A stretch of 59,504 bases of DNA. Origin: an uncultured SAR86 cluster bacterium (lineage in GTDB: Bacteria > Pseudomonadota > Gammaproteobacteria > Magnimaribacterales > Magnimaribacteraceae). How positions within the stretch are numbered: position 1 is the stretch's first letter; each line of letters begins with the position of its first letter. The notes beneath the pieces are model-generated. The model was not told the origin of the DNA, searched no databases, and saw only the letters and a program-made list of their open reading frames with translations. Location of the stretch: assembly GCA_902532015.1 (NCBI GenBank), contig CACAGI010000006.1, forward strand, positions 1-59,504, written 5' to 3'. Position numbers and translations under genes: made by a program. Of this stretch, positions 45,691 to 54,750 are shown one piece after another.

Positions 45691-46583
45691 ACACTCAACT
45701 TAAAGACTTAACAATCATGGACTACCCACCTTTGACTGATGATCTGAAAGAAGCAAAAGAACATTTAGACCTTTATGGCATGGCCCTTATAAAAAATGCA
45801 TTATCTGAAGATGAGATTAACCAGATGGATCAAAGATTAACAGAACAATTTTATGGAGAAGAGAAATATAAAGTAGGTTCAAAAGTTAGAGGTGATGAAG
45901 GTTTAGGAGCTGTATCATCTGAGGAAGAAAAAGTTAGTAGACTGGTTTGGAACCTTATAAACAAGGGTGATTGTTTTCTAAAACTAATTGATCATCCCAA
46001 AATACTTCCCTTAATTCAGCACATCATAGGAGACCGAGTATGTCTTTGTTCTATGGGAGCCCACATGAATGGAAGTGGTAATGAGAGAATGGCATTGCAT
46101 CAGGATCAATGGCCCTTAGTGCCACACCCCATGGAATTTGCTTTTATGGCTAATGTCATGTACTTAATCTCTGATAATTCTCCAGAAAATGGGGGAACTC
46201 GATTGATTCCTGGTTCACATAAATGGCCTCTATTGGATTATAAGACTGCAAACTCTGAAGAAGTGCAGAAGATGGCGGTCTCTTTAACCGCACCTAAAGG
46301 AACAGCAATTGTATGGGAAGGTAGAGTATGGCATGGAAATGGGTTAAACAGATCTGGATCTATAAGAAGCAATATTTCTACTGCCTTCTTGCAGCCATGG
46401 GTCAAGCCACAAGAATATCATCAATACAGCATTCGAGATGAGGTGATACAAAAGTTAAGTGACAAGCAAAAGCACATACTTGGGTTTAGCTCCTTTGGAA
46501 CTTTGGGAGGTCATGATGGTTCGAGCGTTTCCCCTACTGATTTTGATCCAAAAAGAGAATCAATAGGGATCTTAAAACCTTAA
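45687..46583 (+). CDS. Phytanoyl-CoA dioxygenase-family protein
   Basis: 298 residues. His138-x-Asp140 in LHQDQW, IPGSHK, distal His216 in VWHGNG and Arg227 form a complete iron and 2-oxoglutarate site. It is the second gene of the tandem PhyH pair. The N-terminal extension is short. An internal Met (residue 11) could also start. Its 3' end faces the acyl-CoA dehydrogenase pair with a 37-base gap. Confidence 0.86.
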   Translation: MNTQLKDLTIMDYPPLTDDLKEAKEHLDLYGMALIKNALSEDEINQMDQRLTEQFYGEEKYKVGSKVRGDEGLGAVSSEEEKVSRLVWNLINKGDCFLKLIDHPKILPLIQHIIGDRVCLCSMGAHMNGSGNERMALHQDQWPLVPHPMEFAFMANVMYLISDNSPENGGTRLIPGSHKWPLLDYKTANSEEVQKMAVSLTAPKGTAIVWEGRVWHGNGLNRSGSIRSNISTAFLQPWVKPQEYHQYSIRDEVIQKLSDKQKHILGFSSFGTLGGHDGSSVSPTDFDPKRESIGILKP

Positions 46584-46620
46584 ATAGAGTCTAGGAATAA
46601 ATACTACTAAATTTATCTTT

Positions 46621-47748
46621 TTAGAAGTCAGTAAACTTGTCCAAATGAAAATCAGCATTTCCAAATTGAGAATCTATGACTAGTAACCTTTTAAAAAAGT
46701 GACCTATTCTTAATTCTTCTGTTACGCCCATACCGCCATGAAGCTGAACAGCGTTTTCACCAACAAAAATGCCCGATTTCCCTATTAAGTGTTTTAAGGC
46801 ATGAATTGTTTTTTGAGCCATCTTTGGATCTTGGATAGTTTCCATAGTCGCCCTAAACAAAAGGGATTTACATTGTTCATATTCCATAAACATATCTACC
46901 ATTCTGTGTTGTAGAACTTGAAAATCAGATAAGGGATGATCAAATTGTTCTCTTTGTTGGGTGTACTCAACGGTATCCTTATAAAGAATCTCCATAGCAC
47001 CTACAGCTTCGGCACATAAAGCAAGAATTCCATTATTTGAGACGGCTTTAAGAATTTCAAAACCATTATCAATATCACCTATCATTCTTTCAGTATTAAC
47101 TTCAACATTCTCCAAGGTTATTTCTGAAGCCCTTAAACCATCAACGGTAGGAAAATTTTGTTTTTCTAAGCCCTTAGTGTTTGAATCTACTAAGAAGAGA
47201 GTGATTCCTTCTTCATCAACTTGACCACCGCTTGTTCTTGTAACTACAACAAGATGATCGGCTGACTCAGCATTCAATACCATCGACTTTTGCCCATTGA
47301 TAATATATTTGTCTCCTTCTTGGCGTGCTGAAGTTGCTACGTCTTCTAAATCAAAACGACTCTGTTGTTCAGCATAGGCTAAAGTTACTTGTTTTGTCCC
47401 CTCAATCAAGCTTGGTAAAATTTCTCTCTTTAGCTCTTCTGAGCCTCCCATTTGAATAGCACCACCTCCAAGAACAACATTTGCAAGAAAAGGTTCTAAA
47501 ACCAAACCTTTACCAAATTGCTCCATTATGACCAAGGTATCAATTTGGTTGCCTCCAAAGCCGCCATCTTCCTCATTAAAAGGAAGTCCAAGCCAGCCAA
47601 GCTCTGCCATTGAACCCCAGTAGTCTTTGTTATAACCAGGGTCTTTAGAGCTAATCTCGACTCTCTTAGGAAGATCATAGTTTTCTTGTACAAAGCGCTC
47701 AACGCTCTGTTGAATCATTTTTTGCTCTTCAGATAGTTCGAAATTCAT
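46621..47748 (-). CDS. Acyl-CoA dehydrogenase, PimD/small-subunit-like
   Basis: 375 residues. The ACAD fold is seen from FELSEEQKMI at the N-terminus, the AYAEQQSRFD central segment, and the C-terminal VQLHGGMGVTEELRIGHFFKR. It resembles the smaller partner of heteromeric dehydrogenases (PimD and steroid side-chain FadE type). The start overlaps the larger-type partner upstream by 4 bases. The FAD-binding residues are less well kept here than in the partner, as is usual in such pairs. Confidence 0.86.
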   Translation of the reverse strand: MNFELSEEQKMIQQSVERFVQENYDLPKRVEISSKDPGYNKDYWGSMAELGWLGLPFNEEDGGFGGNQIDTLVIMEQFGKGLVLEPFLANVVLGGGAIQMGGSEELKREILPSLIEGTKQVTLAYAEQQSRFDLEDVATSARQEGDKYIINGQKSMVLNAESADHLVVVTRTSGGQVDEEGITLFLVDSNTKGLEKQNFPTVDGLRASEITLENVEVNTERMIGDIDNGFEILKAVSNNGILALCAEAVGAMEILYKDTVEYTQQREQFDHPLSDFQVLQHRMVDMFMEYEQCKSLLFRATMETIQDPKMAQKTIHALKHLIGKSGIFVGENAVQLHGGMGVTEELRIGHFFKRLLVIDSQFGNADFHLDKFTDF

Positions 47749-48917
47749 TTTTTTGACCCCTTAGTCAGTCCTAGAACTTTCTTAGCTATTACATCCTTTT
47801 GGACTTCACTAGCGCCTCCATAGATTGTGAAATATCTACTATTTAAATAACCACCAGTACCCCCTTTTGCAAAAGGAAAGCCTATGCCGCCATCACCCCA
47901 TGCAGAAGAGTAAATACCACTAGCTTCAACAGTAAGTTTTTGTATTCTTTGTTTAATTTCGGTTCCTTTTAATTTCAGTATGGAAGATTCAGGACCTAAT
48001 TCTTCGCCAGCAGCTGCATTAGCTAAACTTCTAAGCTCAGTGTATTCAGTTGCCATTAGGTCAATTTCTAATTCAGCTACTTTAGATTTATAGCTCGAAT
48101 CATCCATTAGCGTGCCATTTCCTCGTTGGACAGAACGTGCATTTTCTTTCAGTTGTTCAACTTCAACTAAAGATTTTGAAAGACCAGCAAGCCCAGTTCT
48201 TTCGTGTTCTAGTAACCCTTTTGCATATGTCCAGCCTTTACCTTCTTCTCCAATTCTATTTTCAACTGGAACTTTTACATCAGTAAAGTGGACTGTGTTT
48301 ACAGTATGAGATCCGCCTAGAGTGATGATAGGCTTTACTTCTATGCCTTCTTGTTTCATGGGAAATAGAAGAAATGTAATACCTTGTTGTTTAATGCCAG
48401 AGTCATCTGTTCTAGTTAAACAAAATATCCAATCAGCTACATGGGCTAAAGTAGTCCAAATTTTAGACCCATTCACAGTGTAATAAGACCCATCATCAGA
48501 AAGAACAGCTTTAGTTTTTAAGTTTGCTAAGTCTGACCCCGCCCCTGGCTCTGAGTAACCCTGGCACCAGTTAACTTTCCTGTCTCTGATATCAGGCATG
48601 AACCTTTCTTGTTGTTCTTTCGAACCATAAGACATCAAAATTGGTGCCAGCATTCCAAGACCAAAAGGTAGATCAAAGGGAATTGTAGCTCTTGCCGTTT
48701 CTTGTTCCCAAATATAATGTTGAGTAGGAGTCCATCCAGGACCACCAAATTTAGCTGGCCATTTAGGGACATCCCAACCCCCTTTTTCTCTGGCTTTTTT
48801 AAACCAGCCTAAACGCCAAGAGAAGTAATCTTCTCCTTCTTTTATTTTATTTTCTTCGAAAAAAGCCCTGACTTCATCCCTGAAAGCTAGGTCTTCTGAA
48901 CTAAGCTCTATATCCAT
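47745..48917 (-). CDS. Acyl-CoA dehydrogenase, PimC/large-subunit-like
   Basis: 390 residues. WDVPKWPAKFGGPGWTPTQHYIWEQE is the start-region pattern of the PimC/FadE group, and YSEPGAGSDLANL is the FAD-binding ACAD signature. It should oxidise a dicarboxylic, branched or ring-derived acyl-CoA with its partner; substrate not known. Preceded by a 128-base gap that holds nothing recognised before the small protein at 49046. Confidence 0.87.
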   Translation of the reverse strand: MDIELSSEDLAFRDEVRAFFEENKIKEGEDYFSWRLGWFKKAREKGGWDVPKWPAKFGGPGWTPTQHYIWEQETARATIPFDLPFGLGMLAPILMSYGSKEQQERFMPDIRDRKVNWCQGYSEPGAGSDLANLKTKAVLSDDGSYYTVNGSKIWTTLAHVADWIFCLTRTDDSGIKQQGITFLLFPMKQEGIEVKPIITLGGSHTVNTVHFTDVKVPVENRIGEEGKGWTYAKGLLEHERTGLAGLSKSLVEVEQLKENARSVQRGNGTLMDDSSYKSKVAELEIDLMATEYTELRSLANAAAGEELGPESSILKLKGTEIKQRIQKLTVEASGIYSSAWGDGGIGFPFAKGGTGGYLNSRYFTIYGGASEVQKDVIAKKVLGLTKGSKK

Positions 48918-49045
48918 AATTATTTACTCGTAAATTTATAAAAGGTGTCTGAATATTAATGGCTTTTAATGATTAAAGCTACGTTAAAAAAAAGTAAATA
49001 TTTAGTTCTTTTATCTATATAAATTTTTTCTGATATAGTCATATT

Positions 49046-49222
49046 ATGAATTCTTTAATGTTCTTAGCTTTAGTTTCTTTAGTTCTATTTCTGTTTATAT
49101 ACAAACAGGTTTTAGATCTAAAAAAAGAAATACAAACAGAAAAAAACAATATTAAAGAGTTGGAAGAGAAACTTGTTGCTTTGATAGATAAAGATTATGG
49201 CTTCTCAGAAGACCGATATTAG
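49046..49222 (+). CDS. Small membrane-anchored coiled-coil protein (58 aa)
   Basis: An ATG at 49046 opens a 58-codon frame ending in TAG at 49220-49222. Residues 1-19 are a hydrophobic helix, followed by a Lys/Glu-rich stretch (20-46) with heptad-like Leu/Ile spacing (LDLKKEI, IKELEEKLVAL) that suggests a short coiled coil. No family recognised, and no clear Shine-Dalgarno. The organisation (one span plus coiled coil) recalls small division- or phage-shock-type membrane proteins, but nothing identifies it as one. Confidence 0.6.
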   Translation: MNSLMFLALVSLVLFLFIYKQVLDLKKEIQTEKNNIKELEEKLVALIDKDYGFSEDRY

Positions 49223-49309
49223 TTAAAGAAACAAGGAGGTTGAGTTTGTTTAAAACCTTTTTCAAGGTTAGGGTTTTATGTAACTTAAATTTTGGAGGTT
49301 CATATAAAT

Positions 49310-49840
49310 ATGAATTTTTATAAGACTAAGATTTTTATTTTTCTACTAATTTTTTTGAGTTCTATTACTTATGGAGAGACTAATATTTGCCTTACTGACT
49401 TCCAAGAAAAGTTACCTAAAGAATCTATAAATAAAATCAAAGAAATGAGATTAAAGGCATCAAGCCATTGTCTAGAGTGTGGTACAACTAGCTGTAAACT
49501 CAAGAAGTGGGATTCAGCAAATCAAACAAATCAAACAATTTGCAATAGACTATTCTGTAAGCCTACCAAAACAAGTAAAACTTTATTTGCTTCAAACGAA
49601 AATCATGGTCTAGGCATTACCCAAGTTAATTTTACGTATTCCATAAACTCATCTGGAAGAATAGAAGATGTAGTACTAACAGAAGTAAGAGGAGAAATGG
49701 ATAGGAAAAGAGCTCTAGTTTATCTGAAGGACAATTTAAAGCTTTTGAGATATGAGCCGATAGCAATAGAAGGAAAAACTTATTCTTTAAAAGACCTGAA
49801 AGGCTCTACAGGATGGAATATTATGGAAAAAGGAATGTAA
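49310..49840 (+). CDS. Secreted cysteine-rich hypothetical protein
   Basis: 176 residues from the ATG at 49310, with GGAGG 11 bases before it; a TTG reading from 49292 would put the signal peptide behind six extra residues. A signal peptide ends near YGE. The N-terminal half has six cysteines (27, 54, 57, 62, 78, 83), with a CLECGTTSC cluster that looks metal- or disulfide-forming. The C-terminal half (about 100-155) looks like a TonB-C-type strand-helix-strand (VNFTYSINSSGRIEDVVLTE). I infer a periplasmic protein of unknown role; it lies between the small membrane protein and the thioesterase. Confidence 0.65.
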   Translation: MNFYKTKIFIFLLIFLSSITYGETNICLTDFQEKLPKESINKIKEMRLKASSHCLECGTTSCKLKKWDSANQTNQTICNRLFCKPTKTSKTLFASNENHGLGITQVNFTYSINSSGRIEDVVLTEVRGEMDRKRALVYLKDNLKLLRYEPIAIEGKTYSLKDLKGSTGWNIMEKGM

Positions 49841-49847
49841 TGAAATC

Positions 49848-50261
49848 ATGGAAGATAATTTAAAAAAAATAAACGAAGGGTTTTCAGGAGCAACAAAGAA
49901 TTTTTTTAATTTAAACTTTATTAAAAAAGACCAAGATAAATTTATTTTTTCTTGCTCGTTTCCTGATGCTTGCGCTAACCCGATGGGGTTTGTTCAAGGA
50001 GGAATGATCTCAGCAGTGCTGGACGATGCAACTTCTATTGCCATGATATCTAGTTATGAGAACAAAAAAGCTCCATTGACTACAGATTTGCATGTTTTAT
50101 TTCATCGTCCTTTGGATGTTGATGAGGCAAAGATAGAGGTAAGTTTAATTAAAATGGGCAATAGAAGTGCTACCGCTGAGGGAAGAATTTTTAATAAGAG
50201 CAATAAGCTTGCAGCTACATTATTACACACAGCACAACCTGTTGACGCACCCAGTCAATAA
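49848..50261 (+). CDS. PaaI-type hotdog thioesterase
   Basis: 137 residues. Hotdog helix motif NPMGFVQGGMISAVLDDATSIA with the catalytic Asp of the PaaI family, and TTDLHVLFHRP strand. It should hydrolyse acyl-CoA thioesters, possibly as a salvage step beside the dehydrogenase genes. It lies 26 bases before the SDR gene. Confidence 0.85.
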   Translation: MEDNLKKINEGFSGATKNFFNLNFIKKDQDKFIFSCSFPDACANPMGFVQGGMISAVLDDATSIAMISSYENKKAPLTTDLHVLFHRPLDVDEAKIEVSLIKMGNRSATAEGRIFNKSNKLAATLLHTAQPVDAPSQ

Positions 50262-50286
50262 TATAAGATTTAAATAAGAGGTAAAT

Positions 50287-51069
50287 ATGAAACCAGTATG
50301 TTTAGTGTTAGGAGCCGGAGCAGGAATAGGTGGAACAGTTGCAGCTAAATTTGCAAATGAGGGGTATCACGCTCATCTATGTAGAAGGACTGATCAAGAG
50401 GGGTTAGATAAATTAATCCAAGGAATTGAGGATTCAGGTGGATCAGCCTCGGGTTCTTTAATAAATGCAATAGAAGAAGATGTTTTAGAAGAATTAATTA
50501 CAACTGTAGAATCTGATATAGGCCCTATAGAGGTAATGGTTTATAACCTAGGAGCTCAAACCGGTATGAAACTTCTGAGTAAAACAACTACTAAAGAATT
50601 TGAATGGGGTTGGAGGATAGCAAGTTTAGGTCTTTTTAGAGTTGCTAAGGTCCTGTGCCCTATTATGGCAGATAGAGGGAAGGGAACTTTTTTGGTTACT
50701 TCTGCTACTGCGGCAATGAGAGGAAATGCAACGCAACATTCACATGCTGCAGCTATGGGAGCAAGAAGAATGTTGTGCCAGTCGCTTAATGCTGAGTTTG
50801 CATCTAAAGGAATACATGTTGCTCATATAGTTGTTGACGGTGCCGTAGATGCTCCAGATACTTTAGGAAAAATGCTAGGACCAGAAATGTATAAACAATT
50901 GAGAGAAACAAAAGGAATGGAGCACGACGGTCTTTTGCTGCCTAAAGAAATTGCAGAAACCTATTTTCATTTAGCTCAACAACACAGATCTGCATGGACT
51001 CATGAGTTAGATTTAAGAGCTTTTTCAGATCTTGCATGGTGGAATCACGCTACCATGCTAGAAGATTAA
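50287..51069 (+). CDS. SDR-family protein lacking the Tyr-Lys catalytic pair
   Basis: 260 residues. The Rossmann nucleotide-binding motif GAGAGIGGTVA (residues 9-19) is intact, and YNLGA stands at the structural NAG position. At the active site, where SDRs have Ser...YxxxK, the sequence reads SATAAMRGNATQHSHAAAMGA: His153 and Met157 replace Tyr and Lys, and Ala140 stands where the Ser should be. The C-terminal IHVAHIVVDGAVDAPDTLG is typical of a non-classical SDR subfamily. It probably binds NAD(P) but its chemistry, if any, is not classical. Overlaps the convergent oxygenase gene by 4 bases. Confidence 0.83.
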   Translation: MKPVCLVLGAGAGIGGTVAAKFANEGYHAHLCRRTDQEGLDKLIQGIEDSGGSASGSLINAIEEDVLEELITTVESDIGPIEVMVYNLGAQTGMKLLSKTTTKEFEWGWRIASLGLFRVAKVLCPIMADRGKGTFLVTSATAAMRGNATQHSHAAAMGARRMLCQSLNAEFASKGIHVAHIVVDGAVDAPDTLGKMLGPEMYKQLRETKGMEHDGLLLPKEIAETYFHLAQQHRSAWTHELDLRAFSDLAWWNHATMLED

Positions 51070-52007
51070 GACCTGAACCTACTGATTTGTATATCTTCTT
51101 CCCCTAAATCTGTGTAGTTATCATCTACTCTTCCTTGTATGTATTCTTTCCATGTAAAAGGCACATATATGGGTTCTTCGTCTGATATTTGTTCTAAAGG
51201 TTGTATAACTGCGTCTCTTTTAGGATTGTAAAAATATGGAGTACTGTATCTAGCTGTAGCAGTTCTCTTGGTGACCCTGTGAATTGCAGCAACATATTTG
51301 TCATTTGTCCATACTTGCATAGCATCACCAAGGTTAACAACAATCGTATTTTCTTCAGGTTCTATATCTATCCAACCTGATTTTTTTGATTTCGTTTGTA
51401 AACCACCAGTCATGTCTTGAATTAGTAAAGTAAGAATACCTGGATCGGTATGATGATGCAGAGCCATATCTCCTAATTTTGAGATATCCTTTCTAGTCTT
51501 TTCTTCTAAAGGGTCGTCAATCGGATAATAATTTAATCTTGCATTGCTTGTTGATTTTTCTCCACTTGGAAGCTGGTAAACATTATGGCTTAAGTTTAAA
51601 AAAACAAGCTTTAGAGTTTCTTCAGCCACCAAAGAGGCTTTAGAAAAAAAATTCTGCATTTTTGATCTAAATACTTTATTTTCGGGCCATTGATTCAAGT
51701 CTTCTCCGTTTGATTTAGTATACATAAAATCAAAAACCTCTTTTAAATCTCTTTTTTGCTTAGTCAGCTCTCTATCGTAATAGCCCAAAGGAATGGTTTT
51801 AGTTCTGATGATCTTTAATTTATCTTCTCTAGGCTGATGAAAGAACCATTCTGACATTCTCCACATGTCATCGATCTCCTCCTGCATCCCATGATTTTTT
51901 AATAGAAAAAAACCATGGTCTTTACAAGCTATATCTAATAATTTCAGCTGAGAAGGATCATCCTTAGCTTTTTCTAAGTCTATAGTTGGAACCTTAACTT
52001 TACTCAT
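51066..52007 (-). CDS. Isopenicillin-N-synthase-like 2-oxoglutarate/Fe(II) oxygenase
   Basis: 313 residues. KDHGFFLLKNHG at the N-terminus is the DIOX_N pattern, HHTDPGILTLLIQD supplies His-x-Asp, AIHRVTKRTATARYSTPYF the third His and the Arg-x-Ser for 2-oxoglutarate. It resembles plant-type and ethylene-forming-type oxygenases more than PhyH. It overlaps the amidase gene by 8 bases, so oxidation and amide hydrolysis may act on the same compound. Confidence 0.87.
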   Translation of the reverse strand: MSKVKVPTIDLEKAKDDPSQLKLLDIACKDHGFFLLKNHGMQEEIDDMWRMSEWFFHQPREDKLKIIRTKTIPLGYYDRELTKQKRDLKEVFDFMYTKSNGEDLNQWPENKVFRSKMQNFFSKASLVAEETLKLVFLNLSHNVYQLPSGEKSTSNARLNYYPIDDPLEEKTRKDISKLGDMALHHHTDPGILTLLIQDMTGGLQTKSKKSGWIDIEPEENTIVVNLGDAMQVWTNDKYVAAIHRVTKRTATARYSTPYFYNPKRDAVIQPLEQISDEEPIYVPFTWKEYIQGRVDDNYTDLGEEDIQISRFRS

Positions 52008-53403
52008 GATCTGTAGCCTTGTCGGAGAAGTTGATTACCTTCTCAAACGCTTGCATGGCATTTAAAACATCTAAATCTTGCCTTTGTCCTCCTATGATTT
52101 GTATTGCAATAGGAATATTAGAAGATGAACTCACGCCCACCGGAATAACACCTGCAGGATTACGAGTCATGTTTATTCCCATGGTAAAATCTACCCAAGA
52201 AGGTGTTTCTTCTCCATTAACAGTACCGTCTCCTTCAATTTTAGGAGCCTGACCACACGTTCCTGGAGTGATAATCAGGGGTGACTCTTTAAAAGATTCT
52301 TCAAGCTGATATCCAAACTTATGACACGCATCAATTGAAGATGCATAAGAAGCTCCGTCCATCTCGACGCCCATTTCTATGAACATCCTGAGCAATGGAT
52401 CAATCCGTTCATATTCCGCAGTTCCTATTAGATGTTGTTGTCTTCTTGCACAAGCACAAGCCCAAAATACCATCCACGCGTTTACAGGATTTTCATCCCA
52501 AATTACATCTTTTTCAATAATTGTAACTCCAGCATCCTCTAATGATTTAACTGCTTTTTCACAAACTTCTAAGACCTCTTTATCCACTGTAGAGAATCCC
52601 ATAGTTGGTGACCAAATTGCAGTTTTTGGTAAGTTTTCCGTTAATTGTTTTGACCAATTTGGATTTTCTCCCTCAAGAGAAAAAATATCAGTTGGATCCG
52701 CACCCACTGTAGCATCTAAGGCAAGTACCGTATCTTCTGTTGTGTTTGCCATAGGACCCTTGACTGTTAATAAACCTGATCCTGGTGGTTTTGTACCTCC
52801 ATTAGGAATTCTTCCTTGAGAAGTTTTAATACCACTAAGTCCTCCCAGTACAGAGGGGATTCTTATTGAACCACCACCATCTGAACCGGTCCCTAGAGGA
52901 ATCATTCCAGAAGACAAGGCTGCCGATGTTCCACCAGATGATCCGCCAGGAGAGTATTCAAGATTCCATGGATTTTTAGTAGCACCAAAAGGAACATTAT
53001 CAGTTTTACCTTTGTGACCGAACTCAGGAGTATTGGTTTTTCCTAAAATGATACATCCTTCACTTCTAAGTCGACTGACTAAGATTGAATCTTCCTCAGC
53101 AGGACTATCGTTCGTGTGAAGTTCTGACCCATATGTTGTAACAAATCCTTTGGCATCTTCAAGATCTTTTACGCCTACAGGAATACCTACTAAAAGTCCG
53201 ACATCTTCTCCATTGGAGATTTTTTTATCCAATGATTCAGCTTGATCAAGAGCATCTTCCTGATTTAGAGCACAAAATGCATTTATCTCTTTATCGTATT
53301 TTTCAATATTACTCAAAGCCGACTCAGTGAGTTCTCTAGCCGAAATTTCTTTATTTTTTACTTTGTTTACTAGCGCCTGTATTGAATGCTCCCTAAAGTC
53401 CAT
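52000..53403 (-). CDS. Amidase signature-family hydrolase
   Basis: 467 residues. Amidase signature GSSGGTSAALSSGMIPLGTGSDGGGS is seen in pieces, with the Lys in VGVKDLED (Ser-cisSer-Lys triad). GatA-like N-terminus (ALVNKVKNKEISARELTESAL). Stand-alone location away from gatB/gatC suggests a small-molecule amidase rather than the tRNA amidotransferase. It precedes the oxygenase with an 8-base overlap. A divergent ACAD gene starts 66 bases away. Confidence 0.9.
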   Translation of the reverse strand: MDFREHSIQALVNKVKNKEISARELTESALSNIEKYDKEINAFCALNQEDALDQAESLDKKISNGEDVGLLVGIPVGVKDLEDAKGFVTTYGSELHTNDSPAEEDSILVSRLRSEGCIILGKTNTPEFGHKGKTDNVPFGATKNPWNLEYSPGGSSGGTSAALSSGMIPLGTGSDGGGSIRIPSVLGGLSGIKTSQGRIPNGGTKPPGSGLLTVKGPMANTTEDTVLALDATVGADPTDIFSLEGENPNWSKQLTENLPKTAIWSPTMGFSTVDKEVLEVCEKAVKSLEDAGVTIIEKDVIWDENPVNAWMVFWACACARRQQHLIGTAEYERIDPLLRMFIEMGVEMDGASYASSIDACHKFGYQLEESFKESPLIITPGTCGQAPKIEGDGTVNGEETPSWVDFTMGINMTRNPAGVIPVGVSSSSNIPIAIQIIGGQRQDLDVLNAMQAFEKVINFSDKATDHE

Positions 53404-53469
53404 GTATTTCCCCGTTTTTTCTTATATTATCATTGTTTGATTAAAGGTAACTATTAGTTAGGAAATATT

Positions 53470-54684
53470 ATGGATTTTGAACACACAAAAAAGACTAAGG
53501 ACTTAATGTCAATAGTTGCAGACTTTATCAATACACACATAAGACCTGCTGAAAGCATCTACGCAGAAGAAATGGAAACTTATAGGAAGGAGGGTGATCA
53601 GTGGCGTGTTCCCAAGATCCTCTATGAATTAAAAGAAAAGGCCAAAGGAGCTGGTCTTTGGAACTTTTCTTTAACTGGTGATCTTGGATATGGTTTAACA
53701 AATTTAGAGTTTGCACCGCTGGCAGAGATGATGGGTGTTGGATGGACTTCAGAGGTTTTTAATTCTTCAGCACCTGATGCTGGCAACATGGAAGTTTTAG
53801 ATAAATACGGAACTGAAGAGCAAAAAGATAAGTGGTTAAAACCTCTTTTGGATGGATCAATGAGATCAGCTTTTGCTATGACAGAGCCCAATGTAGCCTC
53901 TTCGGATGCAACTAACATTTCAAGCACTATAGTTGCCGATGGGGATGAATACGTAATAAATGGAGAAAAGTGGTGGACATCTGGTTATGGAAGACCAGAT
54001 TGTGGTTTTATGATTTTTATGGGCGTTTCAAATCCAGACGCACCTAAACATCAAAGACAATCTCAGATAATCGTCCCTAGAGAAACTAAAGGGATAGAGC
54101 TAAAAAGAATGTTAACGGTATATGGAGCGGATCATGCTCCTAGCGGGCATGCTCATTTAATATTTAAAAATGTTCGCGTGCCTAAAGAGAATATGATTCT
54201 AGGTGAAGGCAGAGGCTTCGAGATAGCTCAAGGACGCCTGGGTCCAGGCAGGATACATCATTGTATGAAGATTATTGGAGCAGCGGAAACGGCTCTAAAG
54301 TTATTGTGCGAAAGAGCTTCAACAAGAGTTGCGTTTGGAAAAGCAATAGCTGAGTTAGGAGGGAATTACGATGTCATTGCTAAATGCAGAATAGAAATCG
54401 AAATGTGTAGATTATTGACACTTAAAGCCGCTTATATGATGGATACTCTAGGAAACAAAAAAGCTAAGAGTGAAATAGCTCAACCCAAAGTTGAAGTGCC
54501 TAGTATGGCAGTTAGAATTATTGAAAGGGCTGTGCAAATTCACGGTGGTGCTGGTGTTTCACAAGATACACCTCTAGCCAGTCTTTATAGTTCTATTCGA
54601 TATTTAAGAATAGGAGATGGTCCTGATGAGGTTCATCTGAGAACTATTGCCAAAGATGAACTTTCTAAATATGAAGGATTGTAA
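53470..54684 (+). CDS. Acyl-CoA dehydrogenase, ACAD10/ACAD11 C-domain type
   Basis: 404 residues. It begins with a helix ([20 protein letters not shown]) typical of this group, has the FAD signature [13 protein letters not shown], the [20 protein letters not shown] segment and [14 protein letters not shown] near the C-terminus. It closely resembles the dehydrogenase half of ACAD10/ACAD11. In those proteins a kinase half phosphorylates a 4-hydroxyacyl-CoA that the dehydrogenase half then dephosphorylates and desaturates. A matching kinase is at 11255-12307 but 41 kb away. Confidence 0.88.
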   Translation: MDFEHTKKTKDLMSIVADFINTHIRPAESIYAEEMETYRKEGDQWRVPKILYELKEKAKGAGLWNFSLTGDLGYGLTNLEFAPLAEMMGVGWTSEVFNSSAPDAGNMEVLDKYGTEEQKDKWLKPLLDGSMRSAFAMTEPNVASSDATNISSTIVADGDEYVINGEKWWTSGYGRPDCGFMIFMGVSNPDAPKHQRQSQIIVPRETKGIELKRMLTVYGADHAPSGHAHLIFKNVRVPKENMILGEGRGFEIAQGRLGPGRIHHCMKIIGAAETALKLLCERASTRVAFGKAIAELGGNYDVIAKCRIEIEMCRLLTLKAAYMMDTLGNKKAKSEIAQPKVEVPSMAVRIIERAVQIHGGAGVSQDTPLASLYSSIRYLRIGDGPDEVHLRTIAKDELSKYEGL

Positions 54685-54750
54685 TAAAGATATAATCTTA
54701 TTCCTTTCCTTAATAGACTTTTTGGATTAAGAATATAAGATTACTTAATA

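Noticed and set aside
40029-53403. Recent horizontal island
   Set aside because: No mobility gene, no repeat at the ends, and base and codon use look like the rest of the window.
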